Shown piece after piece: positions 18,642 to 27,703 of a DNA stretch of 64,000 nucleotides. Made by a program: the position numbers and the translations under genes. The DNA is from VAZQ01 sp963785745 (GTDB lineage Bacteria > Pseudomonadota > Alphaproteobacteria > Rhizobiales > Xanthobacteraceae). Position 1 is the stretch's first letter. Each line of letters starts with the position of its first letter. The notes below the pieces were generated by a model. That model searched no databases. It saw nothing but the letters and a program-made list of their open reading frames with translations, and was not told the origin of the DNA. The stretch lies in contig CAWAWR010000009.1 of the NCBI GenBank assembly GCA_963785745.1, forward strand, positions 496,001-560,000, written 5' to 3'.

Positions 18642-19096
18642 CTAGTTCACGAACGTGTTCTTCACACGTTTCGACAGGTACATATAAGGTCCCCAGACGG
18701 CCAGGGACACGAACGGCCGGACGACATCGCGGATGGATTGCAGGTCAGGGTCCTGGTTCAAGACCGACTTTGACGGCGACGAGGTCCGCCAGGTTCAGCA
18801 CCAAGACGGCACCCAGCAGTGAACACGAACAGCGCGGGAAAGATGCGCTTGTGCTTGAACAGCATGACGGCCGCGAAAATCCATCCGGCGATGATTGCCA
18901 GCGTGAAAACGATCTCGCCGATGACAAGGTGGCTCCACGCCGCCGTCTGCGCATGCCGGTATTTGACGAGCGCGTCGATATTCTGAAACAGCCCGACTGC
19001 GGAAAACATCGGAGAAGTGATCGTCGCCAGCATCGGAAAAATAAGCCATCCGCCGATGCCCTGCGGTTCGGCCTGCGTGGTTGATGCGTCCGTCAT
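18642..19096 (-). CDS. DUF2569-family membrane protein (two frameshifts)
   Basis: A small multi-helix membrane protein of the DUF2569 type. It begins MTDASTTQAEPQGIGGWLIFPML, where GIGGWL is the family hallmark, and has about four membrane segments. The frame breaks twice. Removing one base near 18809 gives CVLVLNLADLVAVKVG, and removing one near 18755 gives EQDPDLQSIRDVVRPFV and the family-like tail YLSKRVKNTFVN ending at 18642. Restored length is about 150 residues, normal for DUF2569. Function is unknown. It lies between the VOC gene and the asparaginase gene on the same strand. Confidence 0.78.
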
Positions 19097-19160
19097 CGTT
19101 CGGCCGTCAGGTAGTTGATGTGCAGGTTTGACGCACGACGCCGGTGGCGCCGTGCCCGGT

Positions 19161-20066
19161 CTACATCGGCCGTTGCTGCTGGTTGTCGAAGTGCTCCGGC
19201 TCCATCGCCCACGCCATGTCGTCGTGGCCCATCGAATAATTGCGGCCGGTCTGCGCCGGGTTGCGGTTGACCAGCGGCCGCAGGAACATCGGATGGGTGA
19301 GTGAGCGCACCTCGTGCTCGATCGTGAACAGGTGCTTGCCGGAGTCGAGGTCGACGATATCGCGGAACCGGTACTGGTACTGGTTGTCCTCGCGGTTGAC
19401 GAGCTTGCGCTCGTTCAGCCTTCGATGCGGCCCTGAAAAATCCGCGACGTAAATCTGGATGTGGTGCTCGTCGAAGTCGGGCAGGGGCTTCTCGGTCTCG
19501 CGGAACAGAACGTGCTGGTTCTTGCCGACATTGACGCGCGCGACGGTGCCGTCGCCGTTCACCACTTCCGCCGGGGTGCCGATCATCGCCTGATAGAACC
19601 GCACGATGCCCTTGGCGGTGCCGACCGGCACGTCGAATTCCACATAGGGAAAGCCGAGCGCCATGCGGCCGAACCGGGCGGCATCCGGCTCGTAGCAGCG
19701 GATGCGGTTGCCCCACGGGCAGACGGCTTCGACGTGGTCGTTGTGCTCGGCGAAGTCGAAGCGGGTGCCATCGAGCTTCTTGCGCACGCCGGCGAGCCGC
19801 TCCAGCAGCGCCTCGCGGCCCTCCATCACGATGCCGGTGTGGCCGCGCAGCACTTGCGGATTGCCGGTCGGCAGGTGGAACTGGCTGCGCCCGACATTGA
19901 TCCACATGTTGTTGTCGGCGACGTTGAGATAGGGATCGCGTGTGAGCCCGAGCCCGACCACGTAGAACAATCCGGCGATCCGCTGATCCGGGATCTGCAC
20001 GTTCACGTGTTCGAGGTGGACGGAATTGCCGAGGTCTTCCGCCGCGCGGTCGTAGGTCTGCTGCAT
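19161..20066 (-). CDS. VOC (glyoxalase/dioxygenase-like) family protein, two-domain
   Basis: A 301-residue product started at MQQTYDRAAEDLG, which has a GGAGTGACC ribosome site; upstream in-frame codons look non-coding. It has two vicinal-oxygen-chelate modules. The first spans about residues 15-130 (HLEHVNVQIPDQRIAGLFYVV) and the second about 140-260 (GFPYVEFDVPVGTAKGIVRF, HIQIYVADF). Candidate metal ligands are His and Glu in these strands. VOC enzymes include glyoxalases, extradiol dioxygenases and epimerases; which applies here cannot be read. The C-terminal tail after residue 270 is polar. Confidence 0.8.
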   Translation of the reverse strand: MQQTYDRAAEDLGNSVHLEHVNVQIPDQRIAGLFYVVGLGLTRDPYLNVADNNMWINVGRSQFHLPTGNPQVLRGHTGIVMEGREALLERLAGVRKKLDGTRFDFAEHNDHVEAVCPWGNRIRCYEPDAARFGRMALGFPYVEFDVPVGTAKGIVRFYQAMIGTPAEVVNGDGTVARVNVGKNQHVLFRETEKPLPDFDEHHIQIYVADFSGPHRRLNERKLVNREDNQYQYRFRDIVDLDSGKHLFTIEHEVRSLTHPMFLRPLVNRNPAQTGRNYSMGHDDMAWAMEPEHFDNQQQRPM

Positions 20067-20243
20067 GTTGGTCACTCCGCCTTGAGTTCCGCCGCTTCGA
20101 TCTCGGCCTTCTGGAATGTGCCGAGCGCTCCGAGCGCGCTTCATGGAAAACATCCGGCGCGCTGGATACCTATGGGAAGTGTACCTTATTTTCGGCTATT
20201 TCTGCAGCACGTTCCAGCGGGACCAAACAGGACAGCCCTGCAC

Positions 20244-21902
20244 ATGAAGAAGACCTCCCGATCCAAGACCCGATCCGCCAAGGCAGTGAAAGGCCGAAAG
20301 GCCAAGAGCCGTCCGTCCAAGCCCCGTGTGCGCGCGCTGAAGGCCAAGGCGTCGCCCGCCAAAGCCCGGCGCGACCGGCGCTCCGCCGAAGACCGGCTGC
20401 ATGAGCTCAAGGGGCGGCTGCTGGAGATCAGCGATCTCGGCTCGGCCGGAGCGGTCCTGGGCTGGGACGAGGCCACCTACATGCCGAAGGGCGGCGCGGT
20501 GGCGCGCGGGCGTCAGAGCGCGACCATCTCCCGTATCCGTCATGAGAAGTCGATCGATCCGGCGCTCGGCGCGCTGATCGATGGGCTCACATCATATGCC
20601 GAAAGCCTGCCGCGCGACTCCGACGACGCGGCGTTGATCCGGATCGCGCGGCGCGACTACGAGAAGGCGATCAAGGTCCCCGCCGAATGGGTCGAACGGG
20701 CGAGCCGGCATGGCTCGGCATCCTACGACGCCTGGATTCGCGCGCGCCCGGCCAACGATTTCGCGACCATGCGGCCCTATCTTGAGAAAACGATCGAGTT
20801 CAGCCGCGAATATGCCGGCTTTTTCGCGCCCTACGACCGCATCCTCGATCCGCTGATCGACGATTCGGATCAGGGCATGACCACGGCGTCGATCCAGAAG
20901 CTGTTCGCGGAGCTGCGTCGCGAACTCGTGCCGATCGTGCGGGCGATCGCCGACCAGCCGGTGGCCGACGACCGCTGCCTGCACAGCACCTTCGGCGAGG
21001 CGGCGCAGCTTTCGTTCAGTCTCGATGTCGCCTCGCGTCTTGGCTACGACCTCAATCGCGGGCGGCTCGACAAGACGCACCACCCGTTCTGCACCAAGTT
21101 CGGCGGCGGCGACGTCCGGATCACCACCCGCGTGCGCGAGGACGATCTCGGCGACGCACTGTTCTCGACCGTGCACGAAGCCGGCCACGCCATGTACGAG
21201 CAGGGCGTGAGTGCCGCGCTCGACGGCACGCCGCTTGGATCGGGCGTATCAGCCGGCGTGCACGAGAGCCAGTCGCGGCTGTGGGAAAACGTGGTCGGGC
21301 GCAGCCGCGCGTTCTGGGAGCATTTCTTCCCGATGCTCCAGCGGCTCTATCCCGAGCAATTCCAGGGCGTTGCCCTGGACACCTTCTATCGCGCCATCAA
21401 CAAGGTCGAGCGCTCGCTGATCCGCACCGACGCCGACGAGGTGACCTACAATCTCCACGTCATGCTGCGCTTCGACCTCGAGCTTGATCTGCTCGAAGGG
21501 CGGCTCGCGGTGAAGGACATTCCAGACGCCTGGCGGGCGCGCATGAAATCCGATCTCGGCATCGAGCCGCCGGACGATCGCGACGGCTGCCTGCAGGACG
21601 TGCATTGGTACGGCGGCGGCCTCGGCGGCGGCTTCCAGGGCTACACCATCGGCAATATTCTGAGCGCGCAGTTCTATGCCGCGGCGACCAAGGCTAGTCC
21701 CGGCATCCCGTCGGATATCGCGGCCGGCGAATTCAAGACGCTGTACGGCTGGCTCACCGACAATCTCTACCGGCACGGCCGCAAGTTCACGCCGTACGAT
21801 CTGATCAAGCGCGCGACCGGCGAGCCGATGACCATGCGCCCGTATCTGGCCTACCTGCGCAGCAAATACGGTGAGCTCTATCAGTTGCCCGCTGCCGCTT
21901 AG
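20244..21902 (+). CDS. M32 family metallocarboxypeptidase
   Basis: A carboxypeptidase Taq-type enzyme (552 residues). The zinc motif HEAGH is at 311-315, with the second conserved block HESQSRLWEN and the substrate motif GYTIGNILSAQFY. It cleaves C-terminal residues from peptides in the cytoplasm. Compared with the usual length of about 500, it has an N-terminal extension of roughly 45 residues made almost wholly of Lys, Arg, Ser and Ala (KKTSRSKTRSAK...). That may be a nucleic-acid or membrane contact, or simply disordered. The start ATG at 20244 begins this extension; no internal ATG is better placed. Confidence 0.92.
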   Translation: MKKTSRSKTRSAKAVKGRKAKSRPSKPRVRALKAKASPAKARRDRRSAEDRLHELKGRLLEISDLGSAGAVLGWDEATYMPKGGAVARGRQSATISRIRHEKSIDPALGALIDGLTSYAESLPRDSDDAALIRIARRDYEKAIKVPAEWVERASRHGSASYDAWIRARPANDFATMRPYLEKTIEFSREYAGFFAPYDRILDPLIDDSDQGMTTASIQKLFAELRRELVPIVRAIADQPVADDRCLHSTFGEAAQLSFSLDVASRLGYDLNRGRLDKTHHPFCTKFGGGDVRITTRVREDDLGDALFSTVHEAGHAMYEQGVSAALDGTPLGSGVSAGVHESQSRLWENVVGRSRAFWEHFFPMLQRLYPEQFQGVALDTFYRAINKVERSLIRTDADEVTYNLHVMLRFDLELDLLEGRLAVKDIPDAWRARMKSDLGIEPPDDRDGCLQDVHWYGGGLGGGFQGYTIGNILSAQFYAAATKASPGIPSDIAAGEFKTLYGWLTDNLYRHGRKFTPYDLIKRATGEPMTMRPYLAYLRSKYGELYQLPAAA

Positions 21903-21917
21903 GTGATTTCGTGATGC

Positions 21918-21994
21918 CTAGCCTAGTGCCGGGCATCCACGTCTTTCCTGCTGAAGCGAAGACGTGGATGGCCGGGACAAGCCCGGCCATGACG
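21918..21994. repeat. Palindromic intergenic repeat, family B, copy 1
   Basis: A nested palindrome. Arms CATCCACGTCTT and AAGACGTGGATG (21934-21970) are followed by a GGCCGGGACAAGCCCGGCC hairpin and a GTGATG/CATGACGG-type edge. A longer, more diverged copy lies at 29155-29278. This resembles a repeat abundant between genes in Bradyrhizobium-like genomes. It sits between the carboxypeptidase and the DUF1194 gene. Confidence 0.8.
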
Positions 21995-22071
21995 GAGTGG
22001 ATAGGTTGTGCAACGACGCCTTGTTATCGGCGGGCGCGCACGCCACCATGAGAGACCCAAGGGAGGGTCGA

Positions 22072-22893
22072 ATGCACGTCCGGACGTGGCTGATGTCGCT
22101 TGGCGCCGCCGTGGTGGCAGGCGCCGTGCTGATCGCCGCCTGGACCGGCGGGTTTGCCGCCCCTTCACCGCGGTTTGCCGACAAACGGCCCAATGCGGTG
22201 CCGGTCGACGTCGAGCTGGTGATCGCCGTCGACGTCTCGAACTCGATGGACCCGGAAGAGCAGGAGTTGCAGCGCGACGGCTATGTCGCCGCGCTGACCT
22301 CGCGCGAATTCCTGCAGGCGCTGCGCGCCGGCGCGCTCGGCAAGGTCGCGGTGACCTATTTCGAATGGGCCGGGCTGTTCGACCAGACCATCCTGATGCC
22401 ATGGCGGTTGATCGAGAGCCCGGAGACCGCCGACGCCGTCGCGCGCGAGATCGCGCGCGCGCCGTTCCGCCGCGCACCGCGCACCTCGATCTATGGCGCG
22501 TTGCAATTCGCCAAGCCGTTGTTCGACGCGTCCGGCTATCGTGGCCATCGCCAGGTGATCGACGTCTCCGGCGACGGCGTGAACAATATGGGCCCGCCGG
22601 TCACCCAGATGCGCGACGACGTGCTCGCCGCCGGCATCACCATCAACGGATTGCCGATCATGCTGCACCGGCAGACCGGCTACGGCATGTGGGGCATGGC
22701 TTACGAGCATCTCGACATCTACTACGAGGATTGCGTGATCGGCGGCCCGGGCTCGTTCGTCATTGCGATCAAGGAGCGCGATCAATTCAAGGAAGCGACC
22801 CGTAACAAGCTGGTGCAGGAGGTCGCGGGCCGCACGCCCGCCGCACGCGTCGTGCCGGCGCAGGCGCGGAAGCCACGGGTGTTTTGCTCGTGA
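22072..22893 (+). CDS. DUF1194 (von Willebrand A-like) exported protein
   Basis: A 273-residue product. The ATG at 22072 follows GGGAGG and opens an N-terminal membrane or signal segment (about residues 5-25). The core has a VWA MIDAS start (VELVIAVDVSNSMDPEE, a DxSxS pattern) and DVSGDGVNNMGPPV later, as in DUF1194 proteins. These features suggest metal-dependent protein binding outside the membrane. The C-terminus CVIGGPGSFVIAI is also typical of the family. Its biological role is unknown. It is flanked upstream by repeat family B. Confidence 0.88.
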   Translation: MHVRTWLMSLGAAVVAGAVLIAAWTGGFAAPSPRFADKRPNAVPVDVELVIAVDVSNSMDPEEQELQRDGYVAALTSREFLQALRAGALGKVAVTYFEWAGLFDQTILMPWRLIESPETADAVAREIARAPFRRAPRTSIYGALQFAKPLFDASGYRGHRQVIDVSGDGVNNMGPPVTQMRDDVLAAGITINGLPIMLHRQTGYGMWGMAYEHLDIYYEDCVIGGPGSFVIAIKERDQFKEATRNKLVQEVAGRTPAARVVPAQARKPRVFCS

Positions 22894-22918
22894 GGCAGGC
22901 AGCCGAAATAGCCTTGCC

Positions 22919-23431
22919 TCACGCATCGGCATGCCACGGCGGCTCGTTCGCCGCATCGACCGCGATCTCACCGAGTGCGGTGATTGTCACGCGACCGTCG
23001 ACAATGTGAACCAGGAGCGGCGCAAGGTCGCTTCGGAGCTGCGGCCCGTGCGGCGCGTTGATGCGGTCGAAGTCGGCGATCGGGAGTCCTGCCGGGCGAA
23101 GCTTCAAACTCTTCAGCGCAGCAAAGTGGAACGGGTTGGTCGCGAGCAGATGTCTTAATGCACGGACGACGAATTCACTGGCAATGTCCTCACGCGCCAT
23201 CGGACTCCCCACATGAACTGTTGCGCGGACTTGATTGTTGCAATCGCGCGGCTCTCGTTTCGCGAGCATCATGAAATTTTCTAGTTTCTTCAGTGTGTTG
23301 GAGGGGCGAGGAGGGGCGCCATCACCCATTATGTTCCTGATTTGTTCCATATCTCGGAGCAGGAGTCCAGACGAAAAACCCGCGATGTGGATTGGCTCAG
23401 CCATCGGTTTCGCTTGGATGGCGGAACCCAT
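22919..23431 (-). CDS. Hypothetical protein
   Basis: An open frame of 170 residues with no recognised domain. The ATG at 23431 follows GAGG by 4 bases; another ATG at 23404 is possible. Text such as ASEFVVRALRHLLATNPFHFAALKSL and PLLVHIVDGRVTITALGEIAVD looks protein-like, and base composition here is visibly lower in G+C than in neighbouring genes. It overlaps no recognised gene but faces the DUF1194 gene convergently. It may be a recently acquired or poorly conserved gene. Moderate confidence only. Confidence 0.45.
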   Translation of the reverse strand: MGSAIQAKPMAEPIHIAGFSSGLLLRDMEQIRNIMGDGAPPRPSNTLKKLENFMMLAKREPRDCNNQVRATVHVGSPMAREDIASEFVVRALRHLLATNPFHFAALKSLKLRPAGLPIADFDRINAPHGPQLRSDLAPLLVHIVDGRVTITALGEIAVDAANEPPWHADA

Positions 23432-23475
23432 GGGCCCTCAAACAGTTATGCGAATTGCCGGAATTGGGGCCAGAA

Positions 23476-23661
23476 ATGTCGGGGACGTCAGATCAGCGCA
23501 AGGCGGAAGAAGAGTATCGCCAGCACGCCGCCGAACTTTCCAGGATCGCAGAACAGACGGACGACCCGACGGAGCGTGCGAGGCTCCTTCGAATGGCCGA
23601 TGCGTGGTTGCAGCTCGCCGAGAGAATGAAAAACCTGAGCCGGCGCACCGACAGCGATTGA
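23476..23661 (+). CDS. Small helical protein (61 aa)
   Basis: Starts MSGTSDQRKAEEEYRQHAAE and is strongly charged, predicted as one or two amphipathic helices (AAELSRIAEQTDDPTERARLLRMADAWLQLAERM). Short proteins with the pattern YR-x-x-A-E-L...A-x-A-W-x-x-L-A-E are widespread in Bradyrhizobium-like genomes and have no known role. Longer in-frame starts upstream lack support. A second, related tiny gene follows 100 bases later. Recognition is by pattern, not by a named domain. Confidence 0.7.
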   Translation: MSGTSDQRKAEEEYRQHAAELSRIAEQTDDPTERARLLRMADAWLQLAERMKNLSRRTDSD

Positions 23662-23764
23662 GGTCGCACGCGATTGCAATAACTCGCGAATTTTTAAAAA
23701 TGGAACTTTGCCTTCGCGCAAAGAGTTTTGTTTCCGAGAACGTCAATTACCGAAAGGGGACGCA

Positions 23765-23941
23765 ATGCAAGATGCGGCCCAGTATCGAATCTACGCCGAA
23801 GAATGCAGGAAGTTGGCCAAAATTTTGAAAGCTGAACACCACGATGCGCTGATGCGGATTGCCGATGCGTGGGAGAAGTGCGCCGACGACATCGACGGCG
23901 GTCGAAGGATCGATGGCACGAGGTCTGACAAACCTGCGTAG
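23765..23941 (+). CDS. Small helical protein (58 aa)
   Basis: Starts MQDAAQYRIYAEECRKLAKI after an AAAGGGGA ribosome site. The pattern YRxYAEECRKLA...ALMRIADAWEKCADDI is the same helical class as the gene just upstream: an aromatic-Arg, Ala-Glu-rich helix followed by an IADAW helix. It ends in a basic, Asp-containing tail. Function is unknown. Both genes are in a lower-GC stretch between the DUF1194 gene and ccrM. Confidence 0.7.
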   Translation: MQDAAQYRIYAEECRKLAKILKAEHHDALMRIADAWEKCADDIDGGRRIDGTRSDKPA

Positions 23942-23999
23942 CAATCAACGCGCAATGGCGACGAGCGCTAGTGAAAGTCGTTGGCATCCCGCCGGCGTC

Positions 24000-25139
24000 T
24001 TACACCGCCGGCGTCGCCATCTCCGCCCTGATCTCGGCGCGCAGCGCGTCGATCGAGATCAGGCCCTTCGGCGTTTCCACATGCCAGAACGCCCAGCCGT
24101 TGCAGGCCTCGAGTCCCTGCACCAGTGCGCCGATGCGATGGATCGAGCCGACCTTCTCGCCGAGCGCGACCGCGCCGTCGGCGCGCACCAGCGCCTTGTG
24201 GCGCCGCTTGGCGTCGGTGAGCTGTGCGCCGGCGGACACGAGCCCGCGTTCGACCAGAGTCGCGAACGCAACGCGCGGCGCGTCGCGTGCCGTCATGAAC
24301 GGTGCGATGCTCGGCGCGGACAGCGGCTCGACGGCTGCGATCCGCTTCTCCGCCGCTTCGGCGTAGCTCTTCTCGCGCTCCAGCCCGATGAAGCGGCGGC
24401 CAAGCCGCTTCGCCACCGCGCCGGTGGTGCCGCTGCCGCAGAACGGGTCGAGCACCAGGTCGTCCGGCCGCGACGATGAGAGCATCACGCGCGCAAGCAG
24501 CGCTTCGGGCTTCTGGGTCGGATGCAGCTTCTTGCCTTTGCCGTCCTTGATGCGCTCGTCGCCGGTGCAAAGCGGGATGGTCCAGTCGGAACGGACCTGG
24601 ATGTCCTCGTTGCCGGCTTTCAGTGCTTCATAGTTGAAGGTGTAGCCCTTGCCGCCGGCCTCGCGCGACGCCCAGATCAGCGTCTCATGCGCATTGGTGA
24701 AGCGCCGGCCGCGGAAGTTCGGCATCGGATTGGTCTTGCGCCACACCACGTCGTTGAGGATCCAGAAGCCGAGGTCCTGCAGGATCGTGCCGACCCGGAA
24801 GATGTTGTGATAGGAGCCGATCACCCACAGCGTGGCCGACGGCTTCATCACGCGGCGGCAGGCGAGCAGCCAGGCGCGGGTGAAATCGTCATAGGCGGAA
24901 AAACTCGAAAACTTGTCCCAGTCGTCGTCGACTGCATCGACGCGCGAATCATCGGGACGTTTGAGGTCGCCCTGGAGCTGCAGATTGTACGGGGGATCGG
25001 CGAAGACGAGGTCAACGCTCTCGGCCGGCAGCCCTGCCATGGCCGCGACGCAATCGCCAACCAGGATTTGGGTACCGTGGGCTGACTCAGAACTGAAGCG
25101 GGGCGCCCTGATGGACGCCCCGCGACGCGACACAACCAT
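24000..25139 (-). CDS. ccrM: CcrM-type adenine-N6 DNA methyltransferase (GANTC)
   Basis: A 379-residue beta-class N6-adenine methyltransferase. Motif IV DPPY is at 48-51 and the SAM motif DPFCGSGTTG at 231-240, in the beta-class order. It carries the long C-terminal domain typical of CcrM (KRRHKALVRADGAVALG...IHRIGALVQGLEACNGWAFW). CcrM methylates the A of GANTC after replication and sets cell-cycle transcription in alphaproteobacteria. Three GACTC sites lie in the first 55 coding bases and the 20 bases upstream, suggesting control by its own mark. It is divergent from the YpfJ-like gene. Confidence 0.94.
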   Translation of the reverse strand: MVVSRRGASIRAPRFSSESAHGTQILVGDCVAAMAGLPAESVDLVFADPPYNLQLQGDLKRPDDSRVDAVDDDWDKFSSFSAYDDFTRAWLLACRRVMKPSATLWVIGSYHNIFRVGTILQDLGFWILNDVVWRKTNPMPNFRGRRFTNAHETLIWASREAGGKGYTFNYEALKAGNEDIQVRSDWTIPLCTGDERIKDGKGKKLHPTQKPEALLARVMLSSSRPDDLVLDPFCGSGTTGAVAKRLGRRFIGLEREKSYAEAAEKRIAAVEPLSAPSIAPFMTARDAPRVAFATLVERGLVSAGAQLTDAKRRHKALVRADGAVALGEKVGSIHRIGALVQGLEACNGWAFWHVETPKGLISIDALRAEIRAEMATPAV

Positions 25140-25158
25140 GACTCAGGAACTCTGACTC
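25084..25158. promoter_or_regulatory. Cluster of three GANTC (CcrM) sites at the ccrM 5' end
   Basis: GACTC occurs at 25084-25088 (inside ccrM), 25140-25144 (touching the start codon) and 25154-25158 (leader), three sites in 75 bp. In Caulobacter the ccrM promoter/leader also carries GANTC sites whose methylation lowers expression. An equivalent feedback here is inferred. Confidence 0.55.
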
Positions 25159-25348
25159 AGGCGACGCGGCCGGCGACGCGGGACCTACAACCGACAATCA
25201 AGATGATGCCGCGCCAAGGTAAAAATCGGCTTAATCGCGCCACGCTATCGCTAGGCAAGAATTGCCGGGGCACTATATTGAGGCTTGCGCGTTAGGTATC
25301 CGCGGATGGGAAAGTCGCGTTGATATTGGCAGCTAAGGAATCGCGATC

Positions 25349-26279
25349 ATGCGCTGGGAAGACCTTCCGGAAAGTCAGAACGTTGAGGATCGCCGCGGCG
25401 AAGATGGCGGTGGAGGTGGATTTGGTCGTGGTGGCGGCGGCTTCCCCGGTGGTGCTGGGGGCCTGTCGATCGGTACGATTTTGGTGCTCGGGTTGATCGG
25501 ATACGCGACCGGCATCGATCCGAGCATGCTCATCGGCATGGCCGACCAGTTCTCGCGCCAGCAGCCGCGCATCGAACAGAATCAGCCGAGCCGGCCGCCG
25601 GGCTCATCGCCGAAGGATGAGTCAGGGCGATTCGTCACCCGCATCCTCGCCAGCACCGAATCGACCTGGAAAGATATTTTCGCCAAGAGCAACCGCACCT
25701 ATCGTGCGCCGGTCCTGGTCCTCTATACGCGGCAGACGAACGCCAATTGTGGAGGCACCGCAATGGCGGCCATGGGGCCGTTCTACTGCCCGGCCGACAA
25801 GAAGATTTATCTCGATACCTCTTTCTTCGACATGATCGAGAGGCAATTCAAAGGCTGCGACGTCGGCAGCCAGTCCTGCCGCTTTGCACAGGCCTATGTG
25901 ATCGCGCACGAGGTCGGCCATCACGTGCAGAACGAACTCGGCATCCTTTCCAACGCGCAGCGGGCGCAGCAGGCCAAAGGCATGCGGTCGCCGGAAGCCA
26001 ACCGTATCCAGGTGCGGGTCGAGCTGCAGGCCGACTGTCTCGCCGGCATCTGGGCGAATCGCGCGCAGGAGCGGCTCGCGCCCGGCGATATCGAGGCCGC
26101 GCTGCGCACCGCCAGCGCGATCGGCGACGACACGCTCCAGCGCCGCTCGCAGGGACAGGTGGTGCCTGAATTCGTTCACCCACGGTTCGTCGGAGCAACG
26201 CCAGCGCTGGTTCTACACCGGCTTCAAGCAGGGCACGGTCGACAGCTGCAACACGTTCTCGCCCACGGCGCAGCTCTGA
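25349..26279 (+). CDS. YpfJ-like neutral zinc metallopeptidase (one frameshift)
   Basis: It begins MRWEDLPESQNVEDRRGE, the standard N-terminus of this family. A Gly-rich linker and one membrane segment (about residues 40-57) follow. The zinc motif is HEVGHH, with a downstream Glu in RVELQADCLAGIW. The frame is lost near 26169, where an extra A makes GATTC into GAATTC. Restored text reads VPDSFTHGSSEQRQRWFYTGFKQG and stops at 26277-26279, giving about 309 residues, normal for the family. It is predicted to be a membrane-anchored protease; the substrate is unknown. It is divergent from ccrM across a 209-bp spacer. Confidence 0.9.
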
Positions 26280-26286
26280 GGATCGG

Positions 26287-26374
26287 CGTAGCCCGGATGG
26301 AGCGTGGCGACATCCGGGTCGATCTCGCGATGCAAGCAGACTCCCGGATTTCGCTTTGCTCAATCCGGGCTACG
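26287..26374. repeat. Palindromic intergenic repeat, family C
   Basis: The outer arms CGTAGCCCGGAT and ATCCGGGCTACG bracket about 88 bp with an internal second GGATGG/ATCCGGG and CCCGGATTTCGC repetition. It resembles an element widely spread between genes in alphaproteobacteria. It ends 12 bases before the chosen start of the DUF3500 gene, so the earlier in-frame ATG at 26356 lies inside the repeat and is not favoured. Confidence 0.8.
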
Positions 26375-26385
26375 AGGTCGTCGAA

Positions 26386-27417
26386 ATGATTCGCGACACA
26401 CCCGATCGCCGCCGTGTGATCGCCGGCGGCACGGCACTGGCCGGCGCGGCGATGCTGCCAAGCGTCGGCGTGGCGCAAACCGGGCTCGGCCCCGCCGCCG
26501 ATCTCCTCGCCACGACCCGAAAATTTCTCGCCGGCCTCGACCCGGACAAGCGCAAGGCCGCGACCTTCGCCTGGAACGGGCCGCAGTGGCGCAACTGGGA
26601 CTATTTCGGCAGCGGCAACAACATCAAGCCGGGCCTGCGGCTCGAGCAGATGAGCGCGGCGCAGAAGCAGGCCGCCTGGGATGTGCTCGCAATCCTCCTT
26701 TCGCCGGGCGGCATCGAAAAGACCCGCAACGTGATGACGCTGCAGGACGTGCTGGCGTCGCAGGGCAACATGCCCGGTCAGCGTTCGTCGGAGCGGTTCT
26801 CGTTCGCGGTGTTCGGCGCGCCGTCGGAAACCGGAGCGTGGGGGTTCCGGCTCGAAGGCCATCACCTGCATCAATCGATTTCGGTGCGCGACAACCGCAT
26901 CGTTTCGGTCACGCCGTCGTCGTTCTCGGTCAATCCCAACCGGGTCACCACTGGCAAGCATGCCGGCCTGGTTACATTGCGCGACGAGGAGTCGCTGGCG
27001 CGAAAGCTCTACGGTGATCTCGGCCCGAAGCTGCAGGGCAGGGCGCGCATTTCCGCGACGCCGATGAACAACATCATGTCCTATGCCGGGCGCGAGCGCG
27101 CCAATGCGCAGGCGCTTGGTGTTGCGGTGCCGGAGCTCGGGCCGGGGCAGCGCGATCTCGTCTGGCAACTGGTCGACACCTACGCGACCGACTACCTCTT
27201 GCCGCCGCTCGCGGACGCGCAACGCGCACAGGTGCGCAGCGGCGATCGCGAGGGCGTGCATTTTGCCTGGTACGGGCCGAACACCGCCGAGCGCGCGTTC
27301 GGCTATCGCGTCATCGGGTCGAGCTTCGTGATCGAGCTCGGCTCGGTCGATCCGGCCGCGCAGCATATCCACACGGTCTACCACGACCTCGGCAACGTGC
27401 TGGGACGTATCGGGTGA
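26386..27417 (+). CDS. DUF3500 domain exported protein
   Basis: A 343-residue product started at MIRDTPDRRRVIAGGTALAG, whose RRR and following hydrophobic stretch form a Tat-like signal cleaving near VAQT. The rest matches the DUF3500 plan: TFAWNGPQWRNWDYFGSGNNIKPG-like text, then GFRLEGHHLHQSISV, SVNPNRVTTG, REGVHFAWYGPN and the C-terminal HIHTVYHDLGNVLG. It probably acts outside the cytoplasm; the enzymatic role is unknown. Its last 96 bases are repeated 1.7 kb downstream at 29051-29146. Confidence 0.87.
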   Translation: MIRDTPDRRRVIAGGTALAGAAMLPSVGVAQTGLGPAADLLATTRKFLAGLDPDKRKAATFAWNGPQWRNWDYFGSGNNIKPGLRLEQMSAAQKQAAWDVLAILLSPGGIEKTRNVMTLQDVLASQGNMPGQRSSERFSFAVFGAPSETGAWGFRLEGHHLHQSISVRDNRIVSVTPSSFSVNPNRVTTGKHAGLVTLRDEESLARKLYGDLGPKLQGRARISATPMNNIMSYAGRERANAQALGVAVPELGPGQRDLVWQLVDTYATDYLLPPLADAQRAQVRSGDREGVHFAWYGPNTAERAFGYRVIGSSFVIELGSVDPAAQHIHTVYHDLGNVLGRIG

Positions 27418-27703
27418 GCAATGCTCCGGGTTTGCATTCTCATCGCCGCTGTTGCCTGGTCGCGACTGCGGTCGGCCTGATGCACGCTGAACGCTGAACG
27501 CGGCACAGCGGTCGAGGAGCTTGAGACCGCGCTGGATGAGCAGCCACCCCAGGCGGTTTGAGATCCAAACGGGTGTGGTTCGTTTGGACGATTCCCAGCC
27601 CTATACGAGTCCCCGTAGATTAATTCCTGAACACATTAGCCACCGGAGATCGTTTCCGGTGTTCTGATTTTGCTCGTTGTGAGCAGTTGAGGGTCATATT
27701 TCC

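Noticed and set aside
18649..18670. GTTC/GTTC spacing near 18649 as a second LexA box
   Set aside because: The spacing is eight bases rather than seven, and it lies at the 3' end of the DUF2569 gene, not at a promoter.
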